A stretch of DNA of 20,982 bases from Pelagibacteraceae bacterium (GTDB lineage: Bacteria; Pseudomonadota; Alphaproteobacteria; HIMB59; GCA-002718135): contig PBDN01000014.1 of the NCBI GenBank assembly GCA_002718135.1, positions 1 to 20,982 of the forward strand, read 5' to 3'. Positions 1 to 8,114 of this stretch are shown here, in pieces. Positions within the stretch are counted from its first letter, which is position 1. Each line of letters begins with the position of its first letter. Made by a program: the position numbers and the translations under genes. The notes under the pieces are model-generated. The model worked only from the letters and a program-made list of their open reading frames with translations, made no database searches and was not told where the DNA came from.

Positions 1-727
1 ATGGCTCTGTCATTGTTGGAAATTTATCAGTCTTCATAAAATCAAATTTTCCACCTTCTACTAAAATTCCTGCCATAGATGATCCATGACCAGCCATCCA
101 TTTAGTTAAAGAATGAACTACGATATCTGCCCCGTGTTCTAATGGTTTAAATAAATAAGGAGTTTGATAAGTACTATCAATGATTACTGGAATTCCAGCC
201 TCATTAGCTATTTTAACTATTTCAGGCATATTCATTAATTCATTACCTGGATTACCAACTAGTTCACCAAAAATACATTTGGTATTTTCTTGAATAGCTT
301 TTTTAAAACCTTCTGTATCTCTAGGTTTAACAAAAGTAGCTTTGATACCAAACTTAGGAAGAGTTAAACGAAAAAGATTTACTGTGCCTCCATATAATTG
401 CGAAGAAACAACAACATGATCTCCTGTATTACACAAAGTCATAATAGCCAAAAATATTGCGCTCATACCTGATGCTGTTGCTAATGCAGCAGTACCACCT
501 TCCAATGCCGCAACACGTTCTTCTAAAACTTGAACAGTCGGATTTGAAATTCTACTATATATATGACCTCCCTGCTCTAAATTAAATAAAGCTGCAGCAT
601 GGTCAACATCATCAAACAAATAAGACGTTGTTTGATATATGGGTACTTGTCTTGAGCCTGCATTCTTGCTTGGCATATACCCGCCATGCAAACTAATTGT
701 ATCGAATTTGTAAGTTTTTGGATCCAT
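1..727 (-). CDS. metY: O-acetylhomoserine sulfhydrylase (MetY), C-terminus cut by window edge
   Basis: PLP enzyme of the Cys/Met metabolism family that makes homocysteine from O-acetylhomoserine and sulfide, or methionine if methanethiol is used. The first 242 residues are visible; the family is usually about 425-430, so the last 40% or so lies off the left edge. Visible motifs are YSRISNPTVQVLE (57-69), the cofactor-contact stretch SSQLYGG (108-114), an aspartate in DSTYQTPYL (184-192) and the PLP-binding lysine K209 in HSLTKW. The ATG at 727 begins MDPKTYKFDT, as in homologues. It follows the acyl-CoA ligase stop by one base and carries a near-perfect Shine-Dalgarno, so it is co-transcribed with the ligase. 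The length and the HGADIVVHSLTKW context favour MetY over MetB or MetZ, though these relatives cannot be fully excluded without the C-terminus. MetX, which makes its substrate, is encoded at 11279. Confidence 0.9.
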   Translation of the reverse strand, partial: MDPKTYKFDTISLHGGYMPSKNAGSRQVPIYQTTSYLFDDVDHAAALFNLEQGGHIYSRISNPTVQVLEERVAALEGGTAALATASGMSAIFLAIMTLCNTGDHVVVSSQLYGGTVNLFRLTLPKFGIKATFVKPRDTEGFKKAIQENTKCIFGELVGNPGNELMNMPEIVKIANEAGIPVIIDSTYQTPYLFKPLEHGADIVVHSLTKWMAGHGSSMAGILVEGGKFDFMKTDKFPTMTEP

Positions 728-728
728 T

Positions 729-2360
729 TTAAATCTCCTTTGCCTTTTTCCTTAGTTCAAATTTTTGTATTTTTCCCGTCGAAGTCTTTGGTAGTTCACC
801 GAAGATAACATATTTTGGCCTCTTAAATCCAGCCATATTTTCTTTACAAAATGAAATTATTTCCTCTTCAGTGACATCGTTTCCTGGAGCTAGTTCAACA
901 AAAGCACAAGGAGTTTCACCCCACTTTTCATCAGGTTTAGCAACAACAGCTACTAATGAGACAGCTGGATGCTTTGCAACTACATTTTCAACTTCTACAG
1001 ATGAAATATTTTCTCCACCAGATATAATAATATCTTTAGAGCGGTCCTTAATCTGAATATATCCATCAGGATAAACAACAGCTAAATCACCGGAATGAAA
1101 CCATCCATTTTTCATAGATAACTCAGTTGCTTCTTTATTTTTAAAATAACCTTTCATAACAACATTTCCTCTTATGAGTATCTCACCCATTGTTTTACCA
1201 TCCATAGGTACAGTTTCATAAGTTTCTGGGTCAGCTACACATACTTCTTCTGTGTTTGGATATCGAACTCCTTGTCGTGCTTTTATGTCAGCTTTTTCTG
1301 TGTTTGAAAGATTATTCCATTCCTCGTTCCAAGAACATTGAAGTATATGCCCATATGTTTCTGTCAAACCATAAACATGCATTACTTCAAAACCTAGATT
1401 ATCCATTTTTTCAAGTATGGCACTAGTAGGAGGGGCACCTGCTGTTAGAACAAATACTTTGTGTTTAATTTCTTTCTTATCGTTTCCATCTGCATTTGCA
1501 ATTAAGCTTAAAACTATTGGTGCACCACCAAAATGAGTAACCTTGTGTTTATCTATTAAATTATAAATATCTTTTGCAATTATATATCGACAACAAATAA
1601 CTTTGGCATGAATTAATGCAGCTGTCCATGGGTAACCCCAACCGTTGCAATGAAACATAGGCACTGTGAAAAGAAAAGTTAATTTATTTGGCATATTCCA
1701 TGCCGTCACACTTCCAGTTGACATTAAATAAGAACCTCGATGATGATAAACAACACCTTTGGGTTTACCAGTAGTACCTGAAGTATAGCTTAATGAAATT
1801 GCTTGCCATTCATCATCTGGTAAAGACCATTTGAAATTATCATCCCCTGATTGAAGAAATTCTTCGTAAGTCCATTCTCCAATTTTTTCACCTTCTTCTT
1901 CCTTAAATATTGCTTGATCATCATGAATGTCAATTATTGCTATTTTTTTGCCATATATACTTAGAGCTTTTTTTATAGTCGGAGAAAATTGTGTATCTGT
2001 TATTAATAATTTTGCATCACTATGTTCTAAAATATAAGCTATCGTTTCTGCATCTAACCTTGTGTTAATAGTATTAATAACACCTCCTGTCATTGGTATA
2101 GAGTAATGCGCTTCTAATAATTCAGGAGTATTTGCAGCAATAATTGATACTGTACTACCTAAACCAATACCTTGTTTTTTTAATGCGCTAGCAAATTTAG
2201 TACAGCGATTATATGTTTGAAGCCATGTATAACTACGATTACCATATACTACTGACTCATAATTTGGATAAATATCTTTAACTCGCGAAATAAAACTTAA
2301 TGGAGAAAGAGGTACATAATTAGCTTTATTCTTATCAAGATTTGTAGAAAATTCATTCAT
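729..2360 (-). CDS. AMP-forming acyl-CoA ligase (fatty acyl-CoA synthetase family)
   Basis: Cytosolic adenylate-forming enzyme that activates a carboxylic acid with ATP and CoA. The P-loop-like motif SYTSGTTGKPKG is at 191-202. The family's conserved YGLTET, the GWFHSGDLAVV and KDRSKDIIISGGENIS stretch with its hinge aspartate, and the catalytic lysine in PKTSTGKIQK (about K530) all follow in order. At 543 residues it is full length. The N-terminal stretch NKANYVPLSPLSFISR and the later PMFHCNGW resemble the branch that includes plant AAE/BZO enzymes and many bacterial 'acyl-CoA synthetases' of unknown substrate. The alternative 3-methylmercaptopropionate-CoA ligase (DmdB) is possible but its N-terminus, as I recall it, looks different. 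Fifty-five bases separate it from the upstream fadN-type gene and one base from metY, so the three form a likely operon. The chain length of the substrate cannot be read from the sequence. Confidence 0.9.
   Translation of the reverse strand: MNEFSTNLDKNKANYVPLSPLSFISRVKDIYPNYESVVYGNRSYTWLQTYNRCTKFASALKKQGIGLGSTVSIIAANTPELLEAHYSIPMTGGVINTINTRLDAETIAYILEHSDAKLLITDTQFSPTIKKALSIYGKKIAIIDIHDDQAIFKEEEGEKIGEWTYEEFLQSGDDNFKWSLPDDEWQAISLSYTSGTTGKPKGVVYHHRGSYLMSTGSVTAWNMPNKLTFLFTVPMFHCNGWGYPWTAALIHAKVICCRYIIAKDIYNLIDKHKVTHFGGAPIVLSLIANADGNDKKEIKHKVFVLTAGAPPTSAILEKMDNLGFEVMHVYGLTETYGHILQCSWNEEWNNLSNTEKADIKARQGVRYPNTEEVCVADPETYETVPMDGKTMGEILIRGNVVMKGYFKNKEATELSMKNGWFHSGDLAVVYPDGYIQIKDRSKDIIISGGENISSVEVENVVAKHPAVSLVAVVAKPDEKWGETPCAFVELAPGNDVTEEEIISFCKENMAGFKRPKYVIFGELPKTSTGKIQKFELRKKAKEI
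733..740 (-). promoter_or_regulatory. Strong Shine-Dalgarno of metY
   Basis: On the minus strand AAGGAGAT lies in the last codons of the acyl-CoA ligase, with AGGAG ending 7 bases before the metY ATG. It is one of the few near-consensus ribosome binding sites in this window (rpmA has another), which confirms the metY start and suggests efficient translation. Confidence 0.85.
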
Positions 2361-2415
2361 CGAAATTCTTATAACATTAAAAAAAATAAATAAAATCTTT
2401 AGTAATAGTGATTAA

Positions 2416-4722
2416 TTAATTAAACAGAGGTTTTCCTGTATCGAGGGTGTGTCGAATCCGCTCTTGTGTAGGTTTTTGCTTAATTAAATCAATGAAAATT
2501 TCTCTTTCAAGATTGTATAAGTTTTGTTCTGTTAGCATTGTAGAAGAAGAAGTTTCCGCTCCGCTTAACATATAAGCAAGTTTTTTACCTACCTCAAGAC
2601 CATGTTCTCCAATTATTTTTTTGTCTTTTAATTCGTTTAATATATCTTCCATTTCAGACATCACAGTTTGTCCAGGTAAAGAAAGTGAAGCGGTTTCTAT
2701 TGGAATATAATTTTCTTTTTTTGTAAATATAATATTATCTGCTTCTTCAATTAAACGGTCTCTACTCATAACAATAGTATCTTGATCATTTAAAAACTTT
2801 TGAGTTTTTGCTTTTATTGGAGAATCTGAAGTTGTAGCGTAACCAATTAAATTAAAAACTTTAAGTGATAATAATTTTGGATTATTTATTATTTTAGGAT
2901 GATTTGACCAACGTCGAAGCATTTCTTTACACCCACCTCCTGCAGGAATTAATCCCACAATAGGTTCAACTAAACCTAGGACAGAGTTGGAATGAGCAGC
3001 AACAAAACTAGTTTGAGACACAACTTCATACCCACCTCCAATAGCTAATCCAGAAGGACAAGATACAACAGGAAACTTTGCATGCTGCAAACGGTGCAGT
3101 GATTGTTGAAAGTTATTAAGAAAAATGTCGATATCTTTAAATTTTTTTTCAACAGCCTTATTATAAAAATAATTTAAATTAACTCCTGCAGAAAATTGCA
3201 TAGCATCATTGGCGATAACAATTCCATCATATTTTTTTTTATAGCATAAATCATATGCTGCTAATAAGCAGTCATTTGTTAAGCTATCAAGTGCATTTGC
3301 TTTGGTATGAAATTCTACACAGATAAATCTAGATTTGCCGTGAACCTCCCAAATAGATGTGGATTGATTGGTGAAGATTGGCGTAGATGATTTTTTGATA
3401 TCAGACAAAGATATTACACCCGTAGGTCTTTTCATCGGAAGATAAGTATGTTTTGGATGAAAATACTCTAATGAATTTTGAGAGGTTTTAAATAAAGATT
3501 TATTTTGATCCAGAAGTTTGTTTATAAATGGTGGTATTGTTTCATCCTTATCAAGTCTAGATACAAAGTTTTTAATTCCTATATCATTTAATATTTCAAA
3601 AGGTCCCTTTGACCAGTTGAAGCCACATTTCATAGCGTCGTCAATATCATTGAAGTTTTCTGTTACGTCTGGAACTAGGTTTGATGCATATAAAATTGAT
3701 TTTTTAATTATTAACCAAGCATATTTTCCGAATACGTCTTTTCTTTCCAATACTTCGTTGACATTCATTACCTCTGGAAGTTGAAGATCAACTTTTTTTG
3801 ATTCTTGGTAAGTATGATTTTTATAATTTAAGGATTCTAAAATTTTTAAACCAGATGATTTATTTATCCTAAAAAAACCACCTTTACCTTTTCTTCCCGT
3901 ATAACCATCCTTAATTAGCGACTTAATAATTGGTAATTCTTTACCTACTTCATGAAAAGGATCATTCAAAGGCAATTCTCTAATAAAACTTTTAAGTACA
4001 TCAGACATTAAATCAATACCAATCAAATCATACAAACCAAATATTCCTGTTTTAGGAATACCAAGAGGTCTTCCAAAAACTGCATCTGCCTCTTCAACAC
4101 TCAATTCAAGATTAAAAGCTTCTGTCATAGCAACTTGCATTGTATAAACCCCAACTCGATTACCTAAAAAACCTGGCGAGTCATTACATAATACTACTGT
4201 TTTACCTAAAGTCTTATCTGCAAATTTAGCTAGATCATTAATTTTTTCTTTATCATTTTGTGGGCCTATAACTAATTCAAGAAGACGCATATAACGAACG
4301 GGATTAAAAAAATGTGTAATACAAAAAACTTTTTTCATATCGTCAGACATATCTTCCGTTAATACTTTTAGTGGGATAGAAGAAGTATTTGATGATACAA
4401 TTGCAGCTTTTTTACGAAGAGTATCAATTTTTGAATAAAGTTGTTTTTTGATGTCTATTCTCTCAACAACTGCTTCTACAACCCAGTCAGCATCTTTCAA
4501 GGTTTCCAAATCATTTTCTATACTCCCAGGAATAATATTATTAAGATTATTTTCTTTCATTAATAAAGGAGGTCTAGAATTTTTAATACGTTCACAAGCA
4601 TTGGTAGCAATTTCATTTGTAAGGTCTAGTAGATGAACCTGCAAACCTGCATTTGCAACTTGTGCTGCAATACCACTTCCCATAGTGCCAGACCCAATTA
4701 CGACAACTTTTAATATTTTCAT
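2416..4722 (-). CDS. fadN: FadN-type 3-hydroxyacyl-CoA dehydrogenase / enoyl-CoA hydratase
   Basis: Bifunctional beta-oxidation enzyme: hydrates enoyl-CoA and oxidises 3-hydroxyacyl-CoA with NAD+. The dehydrogenase comes first: Rossmann motif GSGTMG (10-15), catalytic pair H137 (THFFNP) and E149, and CNDSPGFLGNRVG (179-191). The crotonase domain is C-terminal (about 460-700) with both catalytic glutamates, E566 in GGGYE and E586 in VEPIVGLIP, spaced 20 residues apart as in active hydratases. This order is that of Bacillus FadN and many alphaproteobacterial proteins (about 770-790 residues) and is opposite to E. coli FadB and FadJ. The ATG at 4722 immediately precedes the Rossmann fold and has only a weak ribosome binding site. 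No thiolase or acyl-CoA dehydrogenase is visible beside it. It is divergent from argH across 106 bases and leads into the acyl-CoA ligase gene. The symbol follows the domain order, not a proven orthology. Confidence 0.88.
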   Translation of the reverse strand: MKILKVVVIGSGTMGSGIAAQVANAGLQVHLLDLTNEIATNACERIKNSRPPLLMKENNLNNIIPGSIENDLETLKDADWVVEAVVERIDIKKQLYSKIDTLRKKAAIVSSNTSSIPLKVLTEDMSDDMKKVFCITHFFNPVRYMRLLELVIGPQNDKEKINDLAKFADKTLGKTVVLCNDSPGFLGNRVGVYTMQVAMTEAFNLELSVEEADAVFGRPLGIPKTGIFGLYDLIGIDLMSDVLKSFIRELPLNDPFHEVGKELPIIKSLIKDGYTGRKGKGGFFRINKSSGLKILESLNYKNHTYQESKKVDLQLPEVMNVNEVLERKDVFGKYAWLIIKKSILYASNLVPDVTENFNDIDDAMKCGFNWSKGPFEILNDIGIKNFVSRLDKDETIPPFINKLLDQNKSLFKTSQNSLEYFHPKHTYLPMKRPTGVISLSDIKKSSTPIFTNQSTSIWEVHGKSRFICVEFHTKANALDSLTNDCLLAAYDLCYKKKYDGIVIANDAMQFSAGVNLNYFYNKAVEKKFKDIDIFLNNFQQSLHRLQHAKFPVVSCPSGLAIGGGYEVVSQTSFVAAHSNSVLGLVEPIVGLIPAGGGCKEMLRRWSNHPKIINNPKLLSLKVFNLIGYATTSDSPIKAKTQKFLNDQDTIVMSRDRLIEEADNIIFTKKENYIPIETASLSLPGQTVMSEMEDILNELKDKKIIGEHGLEVGKKLAYMLSGAETSSSTMLTEQNLYNLEREIFIDLIKQKPTQERIRHTLDTGKPLFN

Positions 4723-4828
4723 TTTTCTAGAGTTTATATAGATAATTTAACAATTCTCACTAAAAGAAATATAAATAAATGACGTATTTGAGTGGAAAAT
4801 ATTGTAAATAGCTTTATAGGCGCACGCG

Positions 4829-6211
4829 ATGAAAAAAAATCCGTCTAGAAATACTAATTTGAAAAAAAGTCCCTCAAAATTACTTGAGACTATTAACAGC
4901 TCTATTGAAATAGATCAAAGATTATACAAAGAGGATATTGAGGGTTCAATAGCTCATGCTCAAATGCTAAGTAAACAAAAAATTATTACAAAAAAAGATG
5001 GAATAAAAATTGTAAATGGCCTTAAATTAATTTTACGTAATATTAATGCGGGAAAAGTTAGTTTCAAAAAAGAACTTGAAGATATTCATATGAACGTTGA
5101 ATATTTACTCTTCAAGCAAATAGGCAAAACAGCAGGCAAATTACATACTGGAAGATCAAGAAATGATCAAGTTGTTACAGATTTTAAACTTTGGATAAGA
5201 AATAATAGTGTAAATTTAGATAATCATCTTCAAAAACTCCAAAAAAGTTTAATCAATGTTGCGAAAAAACATACTATTACAATAATGCCTGGTTATACAC
5301 ATCTTCAAGTAGCTCAACCTATTTCTTTAGCTCACCATTGCCTTGCGTATGTTGAGATGTTAGGTCGAGATAGATCAAGACTAGTTGATTGTATGCAAAG
5401 ACTAAATGAGAGTCCACTTGGCTCTGGCGCACTAGCTGGTACATCGTTTCCAATTGACAGAAATTTAACTGCAAAATTATTAAAATTTTATAAACCAACT
5501 GTAAATTCTCTTGATAGTGTTTCTGATAGAGATTTTGCTGTCGAGTTTTTATTCGTTCTTTCATTAATTAGTACTCATTTATCTAGAATGGCAGAAGAAC
5601 TTATCCTTTGGTCCAATCAACAATTTAATTTTATTAACTTACCAGATGAATTAGCTACAGGTAGCTCGATTATGCCCCAAAAGAGAAATCCCGATGGTGC
5701 TGAGTTAACAAGAAGTAAAGCAAGTAGTGTTATTAGTCATCTAAACGCATTATTAGTAATTCTTAAAGGACTCCCCCTAGCTTATAGTAAGGATTTGCAA
5801 GATGATAAAAAAATTGTTTTTTCTGCATTTGATGATGTATGTTTAATTTTAGAAGTAATGACTGAGATGTGGAAAAAAATTACATTTAACATAAATATCA
5901 TGGCTGAGGCGGTAATTAATTCTAACTCTACTGCTACAGATTTTGCAAATTGGTTAGTAGAACATCTACAATTTTCATTTAGAGAGGCATATCAATTAAC
6001 TGGAAAAATTGTTGCATATGCTGATAAAAATAATAAAAAATTAAATCAATTAAGCCTAAATGAATTAAAAAAATTCAATAAAAATATTAGCTCTAGTGCT
6101 AAAAAAACATTATCAATTCATGAAAGTGTTAAAAACAAAAAAAGTTTTGGTGGCACTTCACCACAAAGTGTTAAACAAACAATTAAATATGCTATAAAAA
6201 AGTATCTCTAA
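4829..6211 (+). CDS. argH: Argininosuccinate lyase
   Basis: Last step of arginine synthesis: splits argininosuccinate into arginine and fumarate; a cytosolic homotetramer of the fumarase/aspartase superfamily. The 460 residues match the family length. Conserved blocks are TGRSRNDQVVTDFKLWIR (107-124), MPGYTHLQVAQP with the catalytic-region histidine H158 (153-164), SDRDFAVEF (232-240) and the superfamily signature GSSIMPQKRNP on the mobile serine loop (278-288). The N-terminus is odd: where most ArgH proteins have a WGGRF-like motif just before the NASI.FD.RL block, this one has a lysine-rich stretch (residues 1-17) and no tryptophan. The stop overlaps the next ATG by one base (TAATG), so translation of the small lipoprotein gene is probably coupled to argH. 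The argH-lptM-lysA order is common in alphaproteobacteria. Confidence 0.95.
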   Translation: MKKNPSRNTNLKKSPSKLLETINSSIEIDQRLYKEDIEGSIAHAQMLSKQKIITKKDGIKIVNGLKLILRNINAGKVSFKKELEDIHMNVEYLLFKQIGKTAGKLHTGRSRNDQVVTDFKLWIRNNSVNLDNHLQKLQKSLINVAKKHTITIMPGYTHLQVAQPISLAHHCLAYVEMLGRDRSRLVDCMQRLNESPLGSGALAGTSFPIDRNLTAKLLKFYKPTVNSLDSVSDRDFAVEFLFVLSLISTHLSRMAEELILWSNQQFNFINLPDELATGSSIMPQKRNPDGAELTRSKASSVISHLNALLVILKGLPLAYSKDLQDDKKIVFSAFDDVCLILEVMTEMWKKITFNINIMAEAVINSNSTATDFANWLVEHLQFSFREAYQLTGKIVAYADKNNKKLNQLSLNELKKFNKNISSSAKKTLSIHESVKNKKSFGGTSPQSVKQTIKYAIKKYL

Positions 6212-6399
6212 TGAAAAATTATTTATATATATTGATTATCTCATTTGTTTTATTTAGTTGCGGAAAGGTTGGACCTTTAAGTTTGCCAGATAATAAATTA
6301 GACAAATCAGTAATAACTTATCCCTGTGATGAAGCATGTAAAAAAAGATTTGAAGATGAAAAATCTCGTCAGCAATCAGTAATTATTCAATCTAATTAA
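6211..6399 (+). CDS. lptM: Small outer-membrane lipoprotein, LptM (YifL) type
   Basis: A 62-residue protein with a lipoprotein signal peptide: KN at the N-terminus, hydrophobic residues 4-16 and lipobox LFSC with lipidated C17. The mature start CGKVGPLSLPDN matches the CG.KGPLY.P signature of E. coli LptM/YifL, which helps oxidative maturation of the LPS translocon protein LptD. The position between argH and lysA supports this. Unusually, the short tail has two further cysteines, C39 and C43 (PCDEAC), which the E. coli protein as I recall it lacks. It starts inside the argH stop (TAATG) and ends one base before lysA. The family call is by motif and context; function in this organism is inferred. 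Confidence 0.82.
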   Translation: MKNYLYILIISFVLFSCGKVGPLSLPDNKLDKSVITYPCDEACKKRFEDEKSRQQSVIIQSN

Positions 6400-6400
6400 A

Positions 6401-7645
6401 ATGATTAAATATGAAAATAATAAACCTTTTATCGAAGGTGTTAATTTAGAAGATATAATTAAAACACAAAATACCCCTTTTTATATTTATTCTCAGAATA
6501 AAATAACAGAGTCTTATAATAGCTTGAAAAAAGCTCTGGGAAATAATATTTTCTTTTCTGTAAAAGCTAATTCTAACCTTGCAATTATAAAATTAATGAA
6601 AAATCTGGGAGCGGGTGCAGATGTGGTATCTGTAGGCGAATTGAAAAAAGCTATACATGCAGGTATTCATCCCAATAAAATCATTTTCGAAGGAGTGGGA
6701 AAATCTAAAGAAGATCTTTTACTAGCGGTTAAACAAAATATCAGAATTATTAATGTTGAATCAATAGAAGAACTAAATAGTATTAACAGTATTGCAAAAT
6801 CAATAAATGTAACAGTTAACATAGGAGTACGATTAAATCCTAATATTGATGGAAAAACTCTGGATAAAATTTCAACAGGTAAAAAAACTAATAAATTTGG
6901 AATTGCAATAGAGAGTGTAGATACAATTAAAACCAATTTACAAAATTATAAAAATTTAAAATTGGTTGCAATAAGCTGCCATATTGGAAGTCAAATTTTT
7001 GATATCAACATATTCAAAAAAGTTTTTAATACTATGAAAAAAGCTGCAGAAAATTTTACTGAATCTGGTTTCAAAATATCACATGTTGATCTAGGTGGTG
7101 GTTTTGGTGTTCAATACAAACCTGATGATCCTATTGTTGATCTAAAATTGATAAGTGAAGTAATAAATGAAATATTTAATAAAAGTAAATATGAAATTTC
7201 ATTTGAACCCGGTCGCTATTTAATAGCTAATGCAGGGATATTAGTTACCAAAATTTTAACAAAAAAAAATAATGGCGGAATTAATTATTTAATAACAGAC
7301 GCAGGGATGCACACTTTAATTAGGCCAGCACTTTATAATACCACTCATGTAATTGAGCCACTAAACAACAAATCAAAAAAAAATGAGTTGTATACAGTTG
7401 CAGGTCCAATATGTGAGAGTTCTGATATTCTGGCTCATAATATAATTTTACCAGAACAAGATATTAATAATGTATTAATTATTAAAGACACTGGGGCTTA
7501 TGGATCAGTTATGGCTTCTAATTATAATTCAAGAGGTTTACCAGCTGAAATTTTAGTAAATAGAAATTCTTTTTCTGTAATTTATAAACCCAAAACAATT
7601 GATGAATACATTGCTGATAATAATATTCCAAGTTGGCTAAATTAA
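6401..7645 (+). CDS. lysA: Diaminopimelate decarboxylase
   Basis: Final step of lysine synthesis: decarboxylates meso-diaminopimelate to lysine. It is a fold-III PLP enzyme. K55 in FFSVKANSN (51-59) is the Schiff-base lysine. Further family blocks are SCHIGSQI, the glycine-rich phosphate site DLGGGFGVQY, FEPGRYLIANAG, and at the subunit interface GPICESSD with the catalytic cysteine, followed by DTGAYGSVMASNYN. The length of 414 is normal. The ATG is one base after the lipoprotein stop. The 3' end overlaps the convergent zinc-ribbon gene by four bases, with no terminator between them. Confidence 0.96.
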   Translation: MIKYENNKPFIEGVNLEDIIKTQNTPFYIYSQNKITESYNSLKKALGNNIFFSVKANSNLAIIKLMKNLGAGADVVSVGELKKAIHAGIHPNKIIFEGVGKSKEDLLLAVKQNIRIINVESIEELNSINSIAKSINVTVNIGVRLNPNIDGKTLDKISTGKKTNKFGIAIESVDTIKTNLQNYKNLKLVAISCHIGSQIFDINIFKKVFNTMKKAAENFTESGFKISHVDLGGGFGVQYKPDDPIVDLKLISEVINEIFNKSKYEISFEPGRYLIANAGILVTKILTKKNNGGINYLITDAGMHTLIRPALYNTTHVIEPLNNKSKKNELYTVAGPICESSDILAHNIILPEQDINNVLIIKDTGAYGSVMASNYNSRGLPAEILVNRNSFSVIYKPKTIDEYIADNNIPSWLN

Positions 7646-8064
7646 TTTAGGATATTATAGATAATTGAAGCAATATCATTAATAATTAAATTAATATTGA
7701 AAAAAAATTCTCTAAAATAAAAATCAATTAATACAAAAATATTCAAACCATAATTTTTAAAAAGCCAAACCATTGTTATCAATAAAATTAAAAATAATAA
7801 TGCAGCAAATGTATTAATAGTACTAAATTTTTGTTCTTTTACGATTGTGCTTGGTAAATTTTTTATATTATTTTTATTTTTTTCTAATTTATCGTCATTT
7901 AATACATTATTAGTTACGCTTGCCGATGTTAATAATTTGTCAATTTCCAAATTTTGAAACCATTGATGTCCACAGTTGGCGCATTTTACTAATCTTCCAT
8001 TAGGCTTTAAATCTGCTGAATTGACTAAATATTTGTAGTTGCATTCAGAGCATTCGATGAACAT
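7642..8064 (-). CDS. Zinc-ribbon (MJ0042-type) single-pass membrane protein
   Basis: A 140-residue protein of unknown function. An N-terminal zinc ribbon has C5xxC8 and C28xxC31 followed by GHQW, the pattern of MJ0042-family finger domains. A polar asparagine- and lysine-rich linker follows (about 38-79), then a transmembrane segment (84-102) and a short hydrophobic tail. An ATG 90 bases upstream (8154) would add 30 residues, but it would run through the start of the divergent plsC gene and place a non-homologous hydrophobic stretch before the ribbon; the start chosen here gives the usual MFIECSEC beginning. Related proteins in alphaproteobacteria are often next to ftsE, ftsX and plsC; here only plsC is adjacent. 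The role is not known. Confidence 0.8.
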   Translation of the reverse strand: MFIECSECNYKYLVNSADLKPNGRLVKCANCGHQWFQNLEIDKLLTSASVTNNVLNDDKLEKNKNNIKNLPSTIVKEQKFSTINTFAALLFLILLITMVWLFKNYGLNIFVLIDFYFREFFFNINLIINDIASIIYNILN

Positions 8065-8114
8065 AATGTATATATAGATTAGAGATGGTAGTATATAAAA
8101 CAAAAAGTATTCAC

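Noticed and set aside
728..760. A SAM-V or other riboswitch in front of metY, as in some marine bacteria
   Set aside because: The upstream gene ends one base before metY, leaving no leader for an aptamer.
729..2360. Firm assignment of the acyl-CoA ligase as DmdB (methylmercaptopropionyl-CoA ligase)
   Set aside because: The N-terminal and PMFHCNGW blocks fit the AAE/BZO-like branch better, and no dmdC or dmdD is visible in the window.
4723..4828. Promoters in the divergent fadN-argH gap
   Set aside because: TTGAGT (4788) and several TATA-like stretches occur, but none has a good partner box at proper spacing, so I do not list them as features.
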